DNA from: Hypericibacter adhaerens
Lineage (GTDB): Bacteria; Pseudomonadota; Alphaproteobacteria; Dongiales; Dongiaceae
Reading direction: 5' to 3'
Assembly (NCBI RefSeq): GCF_008728835.1
Contig: NZ_CP042582.1
Span: 3,437,001 to 3,501,000, forward strand
Length of the DNA stretch: 64,000 nucleotides
The notes under the pieces were generated by a model. The model worked only from the letters and a program-made list of their open reading frames with translations, was not told the origin of the DNA and made no database searches. The position numbers and the translations under genes were made by a program. How positions within the stretch are numbered: position 1 is the first letter of the stretch; the number at the start of each line of letters is the position of its first letter. This document shows positions 33,078 to 41,989 of the stretch, one piece after another.

Positions 33078-35215
33078 GCTTTCTTGAGTTCGAGCGCCGG
33101 GGCTTTCCGTTTCATAGCGCTGCCACGACCCGAGAGACTCGGATTTGTCATGAAGTAGGTATGAGCGCTGAAGGCGTCAGGTCCAGCCGGCACCCGACTA
33201 TAACGTCCGTCGGACCCGAGAATCCAGCTTTGCGCCTCGTCCTTCAGATTGGCGACCATGATCTGATCGAGCACCTGCTGATGGACCGTCGGATTCTCGA
33301 TCGGCACCAGCGCCTCCAGGCGCCAATCCAGGTTGCGCGGCATCCAGTCGGCCGAGGAGAGGAACACCTTGGCGGTGCGCGAGGGCAGCCGCACGCCGTT
33401 GCCGAAGCACATGATGCGCGAATGCTCGAGGAAGCGGCCGATGATGCTCTTGACCTGGATGTTCTCCGAAAGGCCGGCCACGCCGGGCCGCAGGCAGCAG
33501 ATGCCGCGGACCACGAGGCGGATCTGCACACCCGCCTGCGAGGCGCGATAGAGCGTGTCGATCATGGCCGGGTCGACGAGCGCGTTCATCTTGGCCCAGA
33601 TGCTGCCGGGCCGTCCGGCGCGGACATGCTCGATCTCGTCCTCGATCAGCCGCACCAGGGTCGAGCGCAGCGTGATCGGCGCGATCGCGATCTTCTCCAG
33701 CTTCTCCGGCTTGGCGTAGCCGGTCATGTAGTTGAAGGTGCGCGCGGCGTCGTGGCAGAGCGCGGGATCGCAGGTGAAGAAGCTGAGGTCGGTATAGACC
33801 TTGGCCGTCACCGGGTGATAGTTGCCGGTGCCGAAATGCACATAGCCGCGCAGGCTGGTGCCCTCTCGGCGGATCACCATCGAGATCTTGGCGTGGGTCT
33901 TGAGCTGGATGAAGCCGAACACGACCTGGACGCCGGCCCGCTCCAGGTCGCGGGCCCAGCGGATATTGGCCTCCTCGTCGAAGCGCGCCTTGAGCTCGAC
34001 CAGCGCCGTCACCGACTTGCCGGCCTCGGCCGCCTCAATCAGCGCCTTGACGATCGGCGAATCCTCGGAGGTGCGATAGAGCGTCTGCTTGATCGCGACC
34101 ACGTTGGGATCGCGCGCGGCCTGGCGCAGGAACTGCACCACCACGTCGAAGCTCTCGAACGGATGGTGGACGACGATGTCCTTCTGCCGGATCGCGGCGA
34201 AGCAGTCGCCGCCCATGTCGCGGATGCGCTCGGGGAAGCGCGCGTGATAGGGCGGGAACTTCAGGTCGGGCCGGTCGTCGACGATGAGCTTCGAGCTCTG
34301 CGCCAGCCCCAGGATACCGTCCAGCACGAACACGTCGCTGGGCGAGACGCCGAGCTCGTCGATCACGAAGGCGCGCAGGTCCTCCGGCATCGCGGCGTTG
34401 ACCTTGAGGCGGATCACGTTGCCGCGGCGCCGGCGCTTCAGCGCCGTCTCGAACAGCCGCACCAGATCCTCGGCCTCCTCCTCGATTTCCATCTCGCTGT
34501 CGCGGATCATCCGGAAATAACCGAGGCCCGCGACCCGGAAGCCGGGGAACAGCCGGTCGAGATAGAGCCCCACCAGCTCTTCCAGCGGGATGAACCGGAT
34601 GCCGCTTCCCGGCAGCCGCACGAAGCGCGGCAGCTGGGAGGGCAGCGGCAGGAGGGCCCGCAGCGAGCTGCCGGCCGGTGCCGCGCCCTCCAGGTCCAGC
34701 ACGATCGCGAAGCCCAGATTGGGGATGAAGGGGAACGGATGCGCCGGGTCGATCGCCATCGGCGTCAGCACCGGGAAGATCTGATCGAGGAAATAGGCGT
34801 CGAGCCACTGCTTCTCGTCGGCCGTCAGTTCGGCGGCGTCGATCACGGCGAGGCCGGCCTGGCGCATCTCCTGGCGCAGGCTGCGCCAGCAGGCCTGCTG
34901 GTTGTGCATCAGCTCGCTCGAGCGCTGGTTGATGGCCACCAGCTGCTGGGCCGGCGTCAGCCCGTCCTGGCTCGGCGTCGCCACGCCCGCCGCGACCTGG
35001 CCTTTGAGGCCGGCGACGCGGACCATGTAGAATTCGTCGAGGTTGTTGGCCGAGATCGACAGGAACCGCAGCCGCTCCAGCAGCGGATGGTGCAGGTTCT
35101 GCGCTTCCTCGAGAACCCGCTCATTGAAGGCGAGCCAGGAAAGCTCGCGATTGATGAAGCGGTTCTCGCCCATCGCGAAGGGAACGGCACGGTCGGCGAG
35201 CTGAGAATCGTCCAC
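33074..35215 (-). CDS. ppk: Polyphosphate kinase 1
   Basis: A 713-residue PPK1 that polymerises ATP gamma-phosphate into polyphosphate. It shows the N-terminal [33 protein letters not shown] and [14 protein letters not shown], with [13 protein letters not shown] and the catalytic histidines in KTHAKISMV and [14 protein letters not shown] at 35215 is the likely start; ATG 35173 is possible but has no ribosome binding site. The upstream divergent gap (35216-35387) holds a PHO-box-like motif. The protein acts at the inner membrane or in granules. Confidence 0.96.
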   Translation of the reverse strand: MDDSQLADRAVPFAMGENRFINRELSWLAFNERVLEEAQNLHHPLLERLRFLSISANNLDEFYMVRVAGLKGQVAAGVATPSQDGLTPAQQLVAINQRSSELMHNQQACWRSLRQEMRQAGLAVIDAAELTADEKQWLDAYFLDQIFPVLTPMAIDPAHPFPFIPNLGFAIVLDLEGAAPAGSSLRALLPLPSQLPRFVRLPGSGIRFIPLEELVGLYLDRLFPGFRVAGLGYFRMIRDSEMEIEEEAEDLVRLFETALKRRRRGNVIRLKVNAAMPEDLRAFVIDELGVSPSDVFVLDGILGLAQSSKLIVDDRPDLKFPPYHARFPERIRDMGGDCFAAIRQKDIVVHHPFESFDVVVQFLRQAARDPNVVAIKQTLYRTSEDSPIVKALIEAAEAGKSVTALVELKARFDEEANIRWARDLERAGVQVVFGFIQLKTHAKISMVIRREGTSLRGYVHFGTGNYHPVTAKVYTDLSFFTCDPALCHDAARTFNYMTGYAKPEKLEKIAIAPITLRSTLVRLIEDEIEHVRAGRPGSIWAKMNALVDPAMIDTLYRASQAGVQIRLVVRGICCLRPGVAGLSENIQVKSIIGRFLEHSRIMCFGNGVRLPSRTAKVFLSSADWMPRNLDWRLEALVPIENPTVHQQVLDQIMVANLKDEAQSWILGSDGRYSRVPAGPDAFSAHTYFMTNPSLSGRGSAMKRKAPALELKKA

Positions 35216-35310
35216 GGCGATAGGCCCTGCCTGCGAAAAAGGGCGACCGGGACCACGGCTCCGCCTGCCCCGGCGGGACCGATCCGGCAGCCAGTTGCGA
35301 TCTTATCCGG

Positions 35311-35328
35311 CCTTCATGAAATTGTCAT
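35311..35328. promoter_or_regulatory. PHO-box-like site between ppk and sixA
   Basis: CCTTCAT-GAAA-TTGTCAT fits the PhoB direct-repeat format CTGTCAT-N4-CTGTCAT with 11 of 14 defined bases and the exact 4-bp A/T-rich spacer. It overlaps a 12-bp palindrome, TTGTCATGACAA (35322-35333). Either divergent gene could be controlled from here. Confidence 0.4.
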
Positions 35329-35387
35329 GACAACGAGGCATCTTGTCAGGCGCCAAAGAGTGCCTAAATTCAAGGAGATAGACGGCG

Positions 35388-35939
35388 ATGCCCAAGCCTG
35401 CACCGCGCTCCCGCCAAGGCACGATGAAACGGCTCTATCTCCTCCGACATACCAAATCCAGTTGGAAAGAGGACGATCTCTCGGACCATGAGCGCCCCTT
35501 GGCGCCTCGAGGCCGCCGGGCTGCGCCGCCGATCGGAGTCTATCTGCGCGATCATGCCATTCTTCCGGATCTGGTGCTGGCCTCCTCGGCGCGCCGGACG
35601 CGCGAAACCTGGGAGCTGGTCAGCCTCATGCTCCCGAAGCCGCCGGATGTTCTCTACGAGGACAAGCTCTATCTGGCCGATGCCGCCGAGATCATGGCGC
35701 GGTTGCGCAAGGTGGATCACGACGTGGATTCGGTGCTGATCGTCGGCCACAATCCCGGCCTGCAGGAGCTGGCCGAGCGCCTCTTCGGCGACGGCGATGC
35801 CGGCGCACTCGCGAAGCTCACCGCCAAGTTCCCGACCGGCGGCCTGGCGCTCTATCAGTTCGACATCGAGCGCTGGGACGAGCTGGTACCGGGGATCGGC
35901 AAGCTGACCGACTTCGTGGTGCCGCGCGATCTGGTGTGA
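35388..35939 (+). CDS. SixA-like phosphohistidine phosphatase
   Basis: A 183-residue histidine phosphatase superfamily protein of the SixA type. The phospho-accepting His21 is in LLRHTKSSW (RHT variant of RHG). The second conserved Arg and His are in SSARRTRETWE and VGHNPGLQEL (about 119-128). SixA proteins dephosphorylate phosphohistidine on signalling or PTS proteins. A strong AAGGAG ribosome binding site (35372-35377) supports ATG 35388, although the fold begins at MKRLYLLRH, 12 residues later. It is divergent from ppk and shares the candidate PHO-box gap. Confidence 0.88.
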   Translation: MPKPAPRSRQGTMKRLYLLRHTKSSWKEDDLSDHERPLAPRGRRAAPPIGVYLRDHAILPDLVLASSARRTRETWELVSLMLPKPPDVLYEDKLYLADAAEIMARLRKVDHDVDSVLIVGHNPGLQELAERLFGDGDAGALAKLTAKFPTGGLALYQFDIERWDELVPGIGKLTDFVVPRDLV

Positions 35940-35985
35940 AGGGCGGCGGGACTCCGGCGGCTGGCCGCCGGTCGCTGGGCCGGCC

Positions 35986-36600
35986 TCAGCCGCAGAAGCG
36001 GCGCAGCAGCCCGATCGCGAGCCCGTCCCGGCCGACCAGCGCCTTGGCGATCGTCTCGTCGCGACGGATGTCGACGGCCCCCGCCGCCGCGAGCTCGGCC
36101 GGCCGGCAATGCCGGAATCCCAGCGACCAGTCGGCGAAATCGCGCGCCTGCACCTTGCGATCGACGATGCGCTGGACATGCCAGTGGCGCCTATCGGCAC
36201 GGATGCGGTGGATCAGCGGCGCGATGATCGAGGGCGGCCCCTCGAGCGCCTGAACGAAATTGCCGCCGACGTAGAGCAACATGCCGCTGACGCCGTGCGC
36301 GCCGTTGTGGATGCGGGCCCGCGTCACCAGCCGGCCCAGCTCGGCCTCGCTCCAGTTGGCGCGCGAGCTGCTCACATAGACGATCTGATGAAGCGGCTCG
36401 AGCTCGATCGCCGGTGCGCCGCCGATCCGCCGGCCCGCCGGGGGCGAGAGCAGGTCGTTCGCGGCCTCGTCGTTGGCCGCTTCGAACCGGAAGAACGAGT
36501 CGACGGTGGGTGGCACGATCGGCATGGCCGGCTTTCCCGGAAAGGCTGCTCGGGAACCGCCCCTTCGCCTCGCGGGCTCCGGGAGGACCGCATTCCCCAT
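35986..36600 (-). CDS. BLUF-domain blue-light sensor protein
   Basis: A 204-residue protein with one BLUF (FAD-binding) domain at about 71-163: LHQIVYVSSSRANWSEAEL with flavin-contact Tyr75, HNGAHGVSGMLLY with Asn99, NFVQALEGP with Gln117, and DWSLGF with Trp158. These are the residues of the BLUF photocycle, so it should be photoactive. About 70 residues precede the domain and 40 follow it, with no recognisable output domain, so it probably signals by protein contact. Starts at 36600 and 36525 are both preceded by GGGAA sequences. It lies 48 bp downstream of the CYTH-CHAD gene on the same strand, suggesting an operon. Confidence 0.88.
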   Translation of the reverse strand: MGNAVLPEPARRRGGSRAAFPGKPAMPIVPPTVDSFFRFEAANDEAANDLLSPPAGRRIGGAPAIELEPLHQIVYVSSSRANWSEAELGRLVTRARIHNGAHGVSGMLLYVGGNFVQALEGPPSIIAPLIHRIRADRRHWHVQRIVDRKVQARDFADWSLGFRHCRPAELAAAGAVDIRRDETIAKALVGRDGLAIGLLRRFCG

Positions 36601-36648
36601 CCCAGCTTCCCGAAAGATGGTGAAGGAAGCGTTCAAGCCGTCGTCCCG

Positions 36649-38223
36649 TCATTCGGCGCCGGCGGGCTTGGCGGGCTCCCTCGGCTTGCCCCAGAACGGC
36701 TTCGCGGCCGAGAAATCCTTCCACACCTGGGCAAAGCCGATCAGGTCCTGGTCGATCTTGGCCGCCTGCCATCCGCGCACCAGGCCGATCGCATGCGCGG
36801 CCTCGGCGCTGTCGGGCATGCGCGGCTCGAGCTTCTGCAGCAGGCCATGGGTCACGACGGCATCGTTGATCGAGCCCAGCCGGTCCTGCAGCTCCGCGAT
36901 CGCGGCATAAAAGCGGCGCACCGGCTTCTGCGCGTAGAGCGAGCGGAAGAAATCGGCGCTGTAGCGCAGCTTCTTCGCCAGCAGGCGCAGGCGATGCAGC
37001 TCCGATTCGCTCAGGCTCTCGCGCTTCTTGGCGAATTTCTTCAGGCGGCGCTGGCGAAAGGCGAGCAGCCGATCGGCGAAGCGCTTGATGGGCTCATCGA
37101 GTGTCGCCGCCTCGCTCGTGCCGGCCGGCGCCTTCCAATCGCCCGCCTCGATCAGCCGGCCCACCTTGAGCAGCAGCAGGGTGTAGCGCGGCGAGGCGAA
37201 GAGCGCGCGGACCGTGTCGTAGGCCGCTCGGCGCACGGCCTCCGCCTCGCCCTGCAGATGCTGCAGCGCCAGATCCTCCGGCAGCCGCCTGAGGATCGGC
37301 GGCAAGGTGTAGCCGACGAACACGTCCCAGTCGCGCGCCGGGCTCAGCTCCTGCTGCAGCCAGCGCAGTTCCTGCGAGAGCCAGCCATGCACATCGTTCG
37401 CCATGTAATGGCGATAGGCGGCGACGAGCGCCCGCATCCGGCGCAGGGCCACCCGCGCCTGGTGCACGCCTTCCGGATCCTCGCCGCGCTCGACCACGGC
37501 CTCGTTGGCGCCGAACTGCGCAAGACAGGCCCGCGCGATATCGCCGAAGGCCGACTGGGCCGTGGCGCCGCGCTCGATCGCGATCGGGCTGCCGCGTCGC
37601 GCCTCCTGCTCGGCGCCGAGGAAGAGCCGGTAGCCGCGCGCGGCCTTGGTCTGCCATTCGATGCGGAAGGGCCAGCGCTGGGCCAGATCGATCGCCAGGT
37701 CGTAGACCGCTTCGGTCGCGCCCAGCTTCAGCTCCAGCTCGAGCTCGGTGATGGCCAGGCGCTGTCCGCCGCTCTGGATCTCGCCTTCGTCGAGCGCCAC
37801 CTCGATCTCGGCGCCGCCGACGCCGAGGAGCCAGACGCGCCGCTTGATCTCGGTGCTGAAGACCGGCACCAGCCGGTGCGCGATCTTCTTCTTGGCCAGG
37901 AACCGCTTGAGCGCGGGCTCCGCGATCGACGCCAGATCCGGGCGCTCCGAGGCCAGGGGCTGCTCGTGTTCCGCGTATTGGTGCAAGCCGCCGCCGGCGG
38001 CGCCCGCGACCTTCAGGGTCTGGACGAAGCGTTGGCCCACCCGGCGCACGCGCAGCGCCATGCCGGCCTGGGAAAGCTCCAGCTCTGGCGTGTCGTAATA
38101 GACGCTGAAGAGCCGCCGGGTGACAGGGCGCTTGAGGGCCTGCGCCTTGAGCGTCGGATCCCGGCGCAACGCCCCGACCAGCTCGGGTGCGAGCGCCAGT
38201 TTCAGTTCTATCTCCTCCGCCAT
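36649..38223 (-). CDS. CYTH-CHAD protein (inorganic triphosphatase-like)
   Basis: A 524-residue two-domain protein. The N-terminal CYTH tunnel domain (about 1-205) starts with the ExExK motif EIELK (residues 4-8) and contains further acidic and basic strands (YYDTPELELSQAGMALRVRR, VALDEGEI). The C-terminal CHAD domain (about 220-505) is helical and rich in conserved basic residues, with HQARVALRRMRA and LHRLRLLAKKLRYSADFF. CYTH domains hydrolyse inorganic triphosphate, and CHAD domains bind polyphosphate. Its position next to ppk and ppx supports a role in polyphosphate metabolism or granule binding. The ATG at 38223 has no close upstream gene. Confidence 0.92.
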   Translation of the reverse strand: MAEEIELKLALAPELVGALRRDPTLKAQALKRPVTRRLFSVYYDTPELELSQAGMALRVRRVGQRFVQTLKVAGAAGGGLHQYAEHEQPLASERPDLASIAEPALKRFLAKKKIAHRLVPVFSTEIKRRVWLLGVGGAEIEVALDEGEIQSGGQRLAITELELELKLGATEAVYDLAIDLAQRWPFRIEWQTKAARGYRLFLGAEQEARRGSPIAIERGATAQSAFGDIARACLAQFGANEAVVERGEDPEGVHQARVALRRMRALVAAYRHYMANDVHGWLSQELRWLQQELSPARDWDVFVGYTLPPILRRLPEDLALQHLQGEAEAVRRAAYDTVRALFASPRYTLLLLKVGRLIEAGDWKAPAGTSEAATLDEPIKRFADRLLAFRQRRLKKFAKKRESLSESELHRLRLLAKKLRYSADFFRSLYAQKPVRRFYAAIAELQDRLGSINDAVVTHGLLQKLEPRMPDSAEAAHAIGLVRGWQAAKIDQDLIGFAQVWKDFSAAKPFWGKPREPAKPAGAE

Positions 38224-38365
38224 AAGCCCCCGGTTGGGTCGATTTTTGTTGGCTGAACCGGCACTGACTTACCCGGGCGGACGCCCGACAGAAAAGTTAC
38301 TCTTTCGAGTCATTTTAGAGTCAGTTTTATTTCACCCACAAAATTCAGCTTTTCTGCCCGTATCT

Positions 38366-39058
38366 TCAGGGAGGAGCGGAGGAACGGCCCAATTCCTCGA
38401 GGACGGCCCGCGCCACGGACGAAGTGACGCCCCGCCCCGCCGCCAGGGTCGCCCGGTCGAGGGCGGCCGCCACGGCGCCGGCCGCCGCGAAGGAGCGCTC
38501 GATTCGCGCCAGAACGTAGCGGCGCAGCTCGGGTGCCACCGCCAACTGACGATCAGCGAAAAGCTTGGCCAGGACCGCATCCAGCAGCGCATCGTCGGGC
38601 GCCCCGATCGCGATGGCCGGGGCCGCCGCCAGCCGGGAACGGAGATCGGCCAGCCCCAGCGGCCAGCGCGCGGGCGGCTGGGTCGCCAGCAGCAGGAGAT
38701 GGCCGCGCTTTTCCGCCATCAGGTTGTAGAGATGGAGAAGCCCGCGTTCGCGCGCGCTGTCGAGCCCCTGGTCCAGGTCGTCGACCAGGAGCGCTCTCCG
38801 GCCTTCCGCCAGGTCCGCGATGCGGTCGATCCTGCCGAGCTCGGACGCCGCGACGGGGCGCGCCTGCGCGCGCTCGGCCCAAACCCGGCCGAGATGCGTC
38901 TTGCCCGATCCGCTGGGCCCGTGAATCGTCAGGGCCGGCGCCGGCCAGTCGGGCCAGCGCGCCACCCAGGCCGCGGCCGCCTCGTTGCAGGCCGCGACGA
39001 CGAAATCGGCCGCCGCCAGCGACGGCGTGTGCTGGAAATCGAAGGGGATCTGCGACAA
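38366..39058 (-). CDS. hdaA: HdaA, DnaA-related replication regulator
   Basis: A 230-residue AAA+ protein of the Hda group, which with the DNA clamp stimulates hydrolysis of DnaA-bound ATP. The extreme N-terminus carries a clamp-binding motif, SQIPFDF (2-8). Walker A is GPSGSGKT (47-54) and Walker B LLVDDLDQ (about 90-97). The DnaA-like domain III architecture is present, but there is no domain IV DNA-binding helix-turn-helix. No ATG or GTG exists in the right place. TTG at 39058, directly before the clamp motif, is the only reasonable start. It lies 26 bp after the PerM-like gene in an operon. Confidence 0.88.
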   Translation of the reverse strand: MSQIPFDFQHTPSLAAADFVVAACNEAAAAWVARWPDWPAPALTIHGPSGSGKTHLGRVWAERAQARPVAASELGRIDRIADLAEGRRALLVDDLDQGLDSARERGLLHLYNLMAEKRGHLLLLATQPPARWPLGLADLRSRLAAAPAIAIGAPDDALLDAVLAKLFADRQLAVAPELRRYVLARIERSFAAAGAVAAALDRATLAAGRGVTSSVARAVLEELGRSSAPP

Positions 39059-39084
39059 GGAGGGGGACCTGGCGGCCGACGGCG

Positions 39085-40161
39085 TCAGTTGCCGCCGTCG
39101 GCGGGCGGATTGAGGCCGCGATAGATATCGCTGCCGAGATAGCGCCCGAGACCGTAGCGCGCCAGCACGCCGCCGACAGCCGCCACCGGCACCGCCAGCA
39201 GTAGACCGACGAATCCGAAGAGCGCGCCGCCGGCCAGCAGGGCGAAGATCACCCAGACCGGATGCAAGCGCACGCGGTCGCCCACCAGCTTGGGCGTAAG
39301 GAAGTTCCCTTCGATCACCTGCCCCACCGCACAGAGCCCGACCACCATGGCCACGCCCTGCCAGTTCCCGAACTGCGCGAGCGCCAGGGCAATCGAGCCG
39401 AAGAGCGCCGTCAAGCTGCCGACGAACGGGATGAAGGAGAGCACGCCCGCGATCAGCCCCAGCACGAGACCGAAATCGAGCCCGATCAGGCTGAGGCCCA
39501 CCCCGTAGTAGAAGGCCAGGCAGAGACAGACCGTCGCCTGGCCGCGCGCGAAGCCGGCGAGCGTGCGGTCGATCTCGCGCAACTGTCCGCGGATCTCCTC
39601 GGCATGGTCGCGCGGCAGCCACAGATCAATCTTCATCGTGATCTTGTCCCAGTCGCGCAACAGATAGAACGTCACGATCGGCGTGATGAAGATGAGCGAG
39701 ATCAGGTTGGCGAGCGCGAAGCCGCCGCTGAGGACGCTGCCCAGCGTATCGGCGCCCCAGCCCGCGATCCGGCCGATATAGGAGGTCACGTCGCTGATGC
39801 TGGGCGCCGCCGAGGCGGGGAGATGCGAGCGCAGCGCCTTCACCAGCGGCCCGAGCTTCGCGTTGACGGCCTGGATGTAGCTCGGCAGCTGGCCGAAGAA
39901 ATCCACGATCTGCGCTTCGAGCGGCGGCAGCAGCACCGCTGCCAGCGCGATCACCGCCAGCAGGAAGAGCGCGGTCACGATCGTCGTGGCCCAGGTCCGA
40001 GAGCAGCCCATCTTCTCGATCCGGTCGCAAAGCGGATCGAGGAAATAGGCGATGGCCATGCCGGCGACGAAGGGCAGGAGTACGCTGCGCAGGAAATACA
40101 GGGCGATGATCAGCAGCACAAAGCCGATCAGCCAGAAGCGCACCTGCCGCTCGATCTTCAT
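39085..40161 (-). CDS. PerM/AI-2E-family permease
   Basis: A 358-residue membrane protein of the AI-2E transporter/PerM family. Two N-terminal helices (FWLIGFVLLIIALYFLR and a second) lead to the conserved IAYFLDPLCDRIEKMG, a central amphipathic region (LPSYIQAVNAKLGPL), then four or five C-terminal helices including GLDFGLVLGLIAGVLSFIPFVGS and LHPVWVIFALLAGGALFGFVGLLLAVP. Substrates in this family are largely unknown. ATG 40161 overlaps the stop of the preceding phosphatidyltransferase gene by 4 bp (ATGA). The permease next to hdaA is a recurring alphaproteobacterial arrangement. Confidence 0.9.
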   Translation of the reverse strand: MKIERQVRFWLIGFVLLIIALYFLRSVLLPFVAGMAIAYFLDPLCDRIEKMGCSRTWATTIVTALFLLAVIALAAVLLPPLEAQIVDFFGQLPSYIQAVNAKLGPLVKALRSHLPASAAPSISDVTSYIGRIAGWGADTLGSVLSGGFALANLISLIFITPIVTFYLLRDWDKITMKIDLWLPRDHAEEIRGQLREIDRTLAGFARGQATVCLCLAFYYGVGLSLIGLDFGLVLGLIAGVLSFIPFVGSLTALFGSIALALAQFGNWQGVAMVVGLCAVGQVIEGNFLTPKLVGDRVRLHPVWVIFALLAGGALFGFVGLLLAVPVAAVGGVLARYGLGRYLGSDIYRGLNPPADGGN

Positions 40162-40721
40162 CGGCGGTCTCCCCTGCCGTCCCGGGGGCCCAGCACGCGC
40201 CGGCCCCAGATCGCGACATAGGCGCCGCCCGAGGCCAGCGTGCTGGCCGCCACCGCGTAGCCCAGCCACTGCACCAGATCGCTGCCGCCGATCCCGAGCC
40301 CCAGCTTCGCCAGCACGACGCCGATCAGCGCGATCTGCAGGACGGTGTTGAGCTTGCTGATGAACAGCGGCTGCATCGTCAGGGAATGCGTCAGGGTCTG
40401 GTACAGAAGGGCGCCGCCGATGATGAGCAGATCGCGGAACACCACCAGGATCACGAGCCAGCTGTCGAGATGTCCCTGATGGCCGAGGGTCACGTAGGAA
40501 CTGACCAGCAGGCATTTGTCGGCCAGGGGATCGAGATAGGCGCCGATCTCGCTCTGCGCCTTGAGGCGGCGCGCGAGAAAGCCGTCGATCGCGTCGGAGA
40601 CCCCGGCGGTGATGAACAGCCAGAAGGCCGCCGTATAGCGATCGGTCAGCATGAGCCAGACGGCCAGAGGCACCGCCAGCAGGCGTCCGAGCGTGATCAG
40701 ATTGGGGAGGAGCGCGGACAA
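40158..40721 (-). CDS. CDP-alcohol phosphatidyltransferase family protein
   Basis: A 187-residue integral membrane enzyme with the complete CDP-alcohol motif DxxDGxxAR-x8-GxxxDxxxD: Asp43, Asp46-Gly47, Ala50-Arg51, Gly60, Asp64 and Asp68. It transfers a phosphatidyl group from CDP-diacylglycerol to an alcohol; phosphatidylglycerophosphate synthase (PgsA) is the commonest role, but another alcohol acceptor cannot be excluded. About five hydrophobic helices are visible. The start appears to be TTG 40721, giving LSALLPNLITLGR, the usual N-terminus. It follows the DUF2066 gene by 13 bp. Confidence 0.88.
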   Translation of the reverse strand: MSALLPNLITLGRLLAVPLAVWLMLTDRYTAAFWLFITAGVSDAIDGFLARRLKAQSEIGAYLDPLADKCLLVSSYVTLGHQGHLDSWLVILVVFRDLLIIGGALLYQTLTHSLTMQPLFISKLNTVLQIALIGVVLAKLGLGIGGSDLVQWLGYAVAASTLASGGAYVAIWGRRVLGPRDGRGDRR

Positions 40722-40734
40722 CCCGGCGGCGCCT

Positions 40735-41967
40735 TCAGGGCGTCGTCGAGCTGCCGGCGCCGGACGTGGACCCGGCCCCCGAGCCTGTACCAGAACCCGC
40801 CGACGTCGAGACCAGCAGGCGCTGATCGCCGTTGCTGGCGAGCGTCAGGCGGCGCTCGCCCAGGGCCGTCTGGAGCTGCGTCTCGTCGCCGACATAGACC
40901 AGGTCGAGTGCCGCCGACTTCGTCGTCAGGTTGCGGATCTCCGCGCGCTTGAGGATGGGCACGCCGGCGAGGCGCTTGCGAATGTCGATCCAGGCGGCAT
41001 AGCTGTCGATCGGAACGGTCACGGAAAGGCGCTGCTCCACGCCCGACACGACCAGGTTCTCCTGGCGCAGCGCATCCTGCAGCAGCGTCTCCGCCTTCTC
41101 GACGCCGGCCGCATAGAGCTGATCGAGCGCCGAGCCCGTCACGCTCACCTGGTCGGTGAAGCTGCCCACCAGGCCCGACAGGCCATAGCGCGATCCCGTG
41201 ATATCGAGGCGGCGGGTGTCGGTCGCGGCATCTGCCGAGAGTTTCGCGACCACCACCAGCGACTGGCTGGCGCCATGGCGCTGTGCAAGCGTGCCGAGCT
41301 TCGCCGTGTCGCCGGCTTCGGCGGCGGCCGCATCGATCATCCCCGCATCGAGCTCGTCGCCGGAGGGGATCTTCAGCGGCACCAGGGTGTTGCTGCCGCC
41401 ATCGGCCGCCCAGGCGCTGAGCCAGGCGTTCTGCGGATCCCAGAGCAGGGTCTGCCCGTCCGCCTCGAGCACGGGCACGACCAGGATCGGCGAGGTCGGC
41501 ATCACCGCATAGCGCACGCCGTTCTGCTCGAGCAGCGCCCGGACCGAATCGCCCCGGAACCGATAGCTCAGCTTGCCGATATAGCGGACGGACGAGGCGC
41601 GCTCGGATTCGACCTCGAAATCGCTGACGAGATCGGAGAGCTGGGCGTCGCTCAGCCGCGGCACCGATCCCGCCGACTGCGGATCGACCAGCAGCGCGAT
41701 CAGCTTGTCGAAGGCGATCCGCTGGCCCAGCACGATCGCCGCGTCGCGCGCCGCGGCGGCGCTGTCGGCCGTGACATCGACATCGACGCCGCCCACCGTG
41801 TAGGAGCTGGGGCCCACGCCCTGGGCCCAGGCCAGGCCGGGAATGCCCAGGAGGAAGACGAGCGCCACCAGGACCCTCGCACCGCCGCGCTTCGCCGCCC
41901 TGGCCGCACGGGCTGCCGCCCCGCAATCCCGCCTGTTTCGCGCCTCGGCCCCCTGGCCTTGCGCCAT
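40735..41967 (-). CDS. DUF2066 domain periplasmic protein
   Basis: A 410-residue protein with an N-terminal signal peptide (basic region, then [18 protein letters not shown]) and a mature part matching DUF2066: [36 protein letters not shown], and repeated beta-alpha segments around [20 protein letters not shown]. The C-terminus is a Gly/Ser/Thr-rich tail. Function unknown; it is commonly next to hdaA, perM-like and purM genes. ATG 41967 was chosen over GTG 41988. It is the first gene of the leftward operon ending in hdaA. Confidence 0.8.
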   Translation of the reverse strand: MAQGQGAEARNRRDCGAAARAARAAKRGGARVLVALVFLLGIPGLAWAQGVGPSSYTVGGVDVDVTADSAAAARDAAIVLGQRIAFDKLIALLVDPQSAGSVPRLSDAQLSDLVSDFEVESERASSVRYIGKLSYRFRGDSVRALLEQNGVRYAVMPTSPILVVPVLEADGQTLLWDPQNAWLSAWAADGGSNTLVPLKIPSGDELDAGMIDAAAAEAGDTAKLGTLAQRHGASQSLVVVAKLSADAATDTRRLDITGSRYGLSGLVGSFTDQVSVTGSALDQLYAAGVEKAETLLQDALRQENLVVSGVEQRLSVTVPIDSYAAWIDIRKRLAGVPILKRAEIRNLTTKSAALDLVYVGDETQLQTALGERRLTLASNGDQRLLVSTSAGSGTGSGAGSTSGAGSSTTP

Positions 41968-41989
41968 TGCAAACCTGTGGCTATTCACT

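Noticed and set aside
33071-35491. An 806-codon plus-strand open frame opposite ppk, and similar long antisense frames opposite rnr, recQ, pleD, pepA and lptD
   Set aside because: All are exact antisense of conserved enzymes and show no recognisable protein features.
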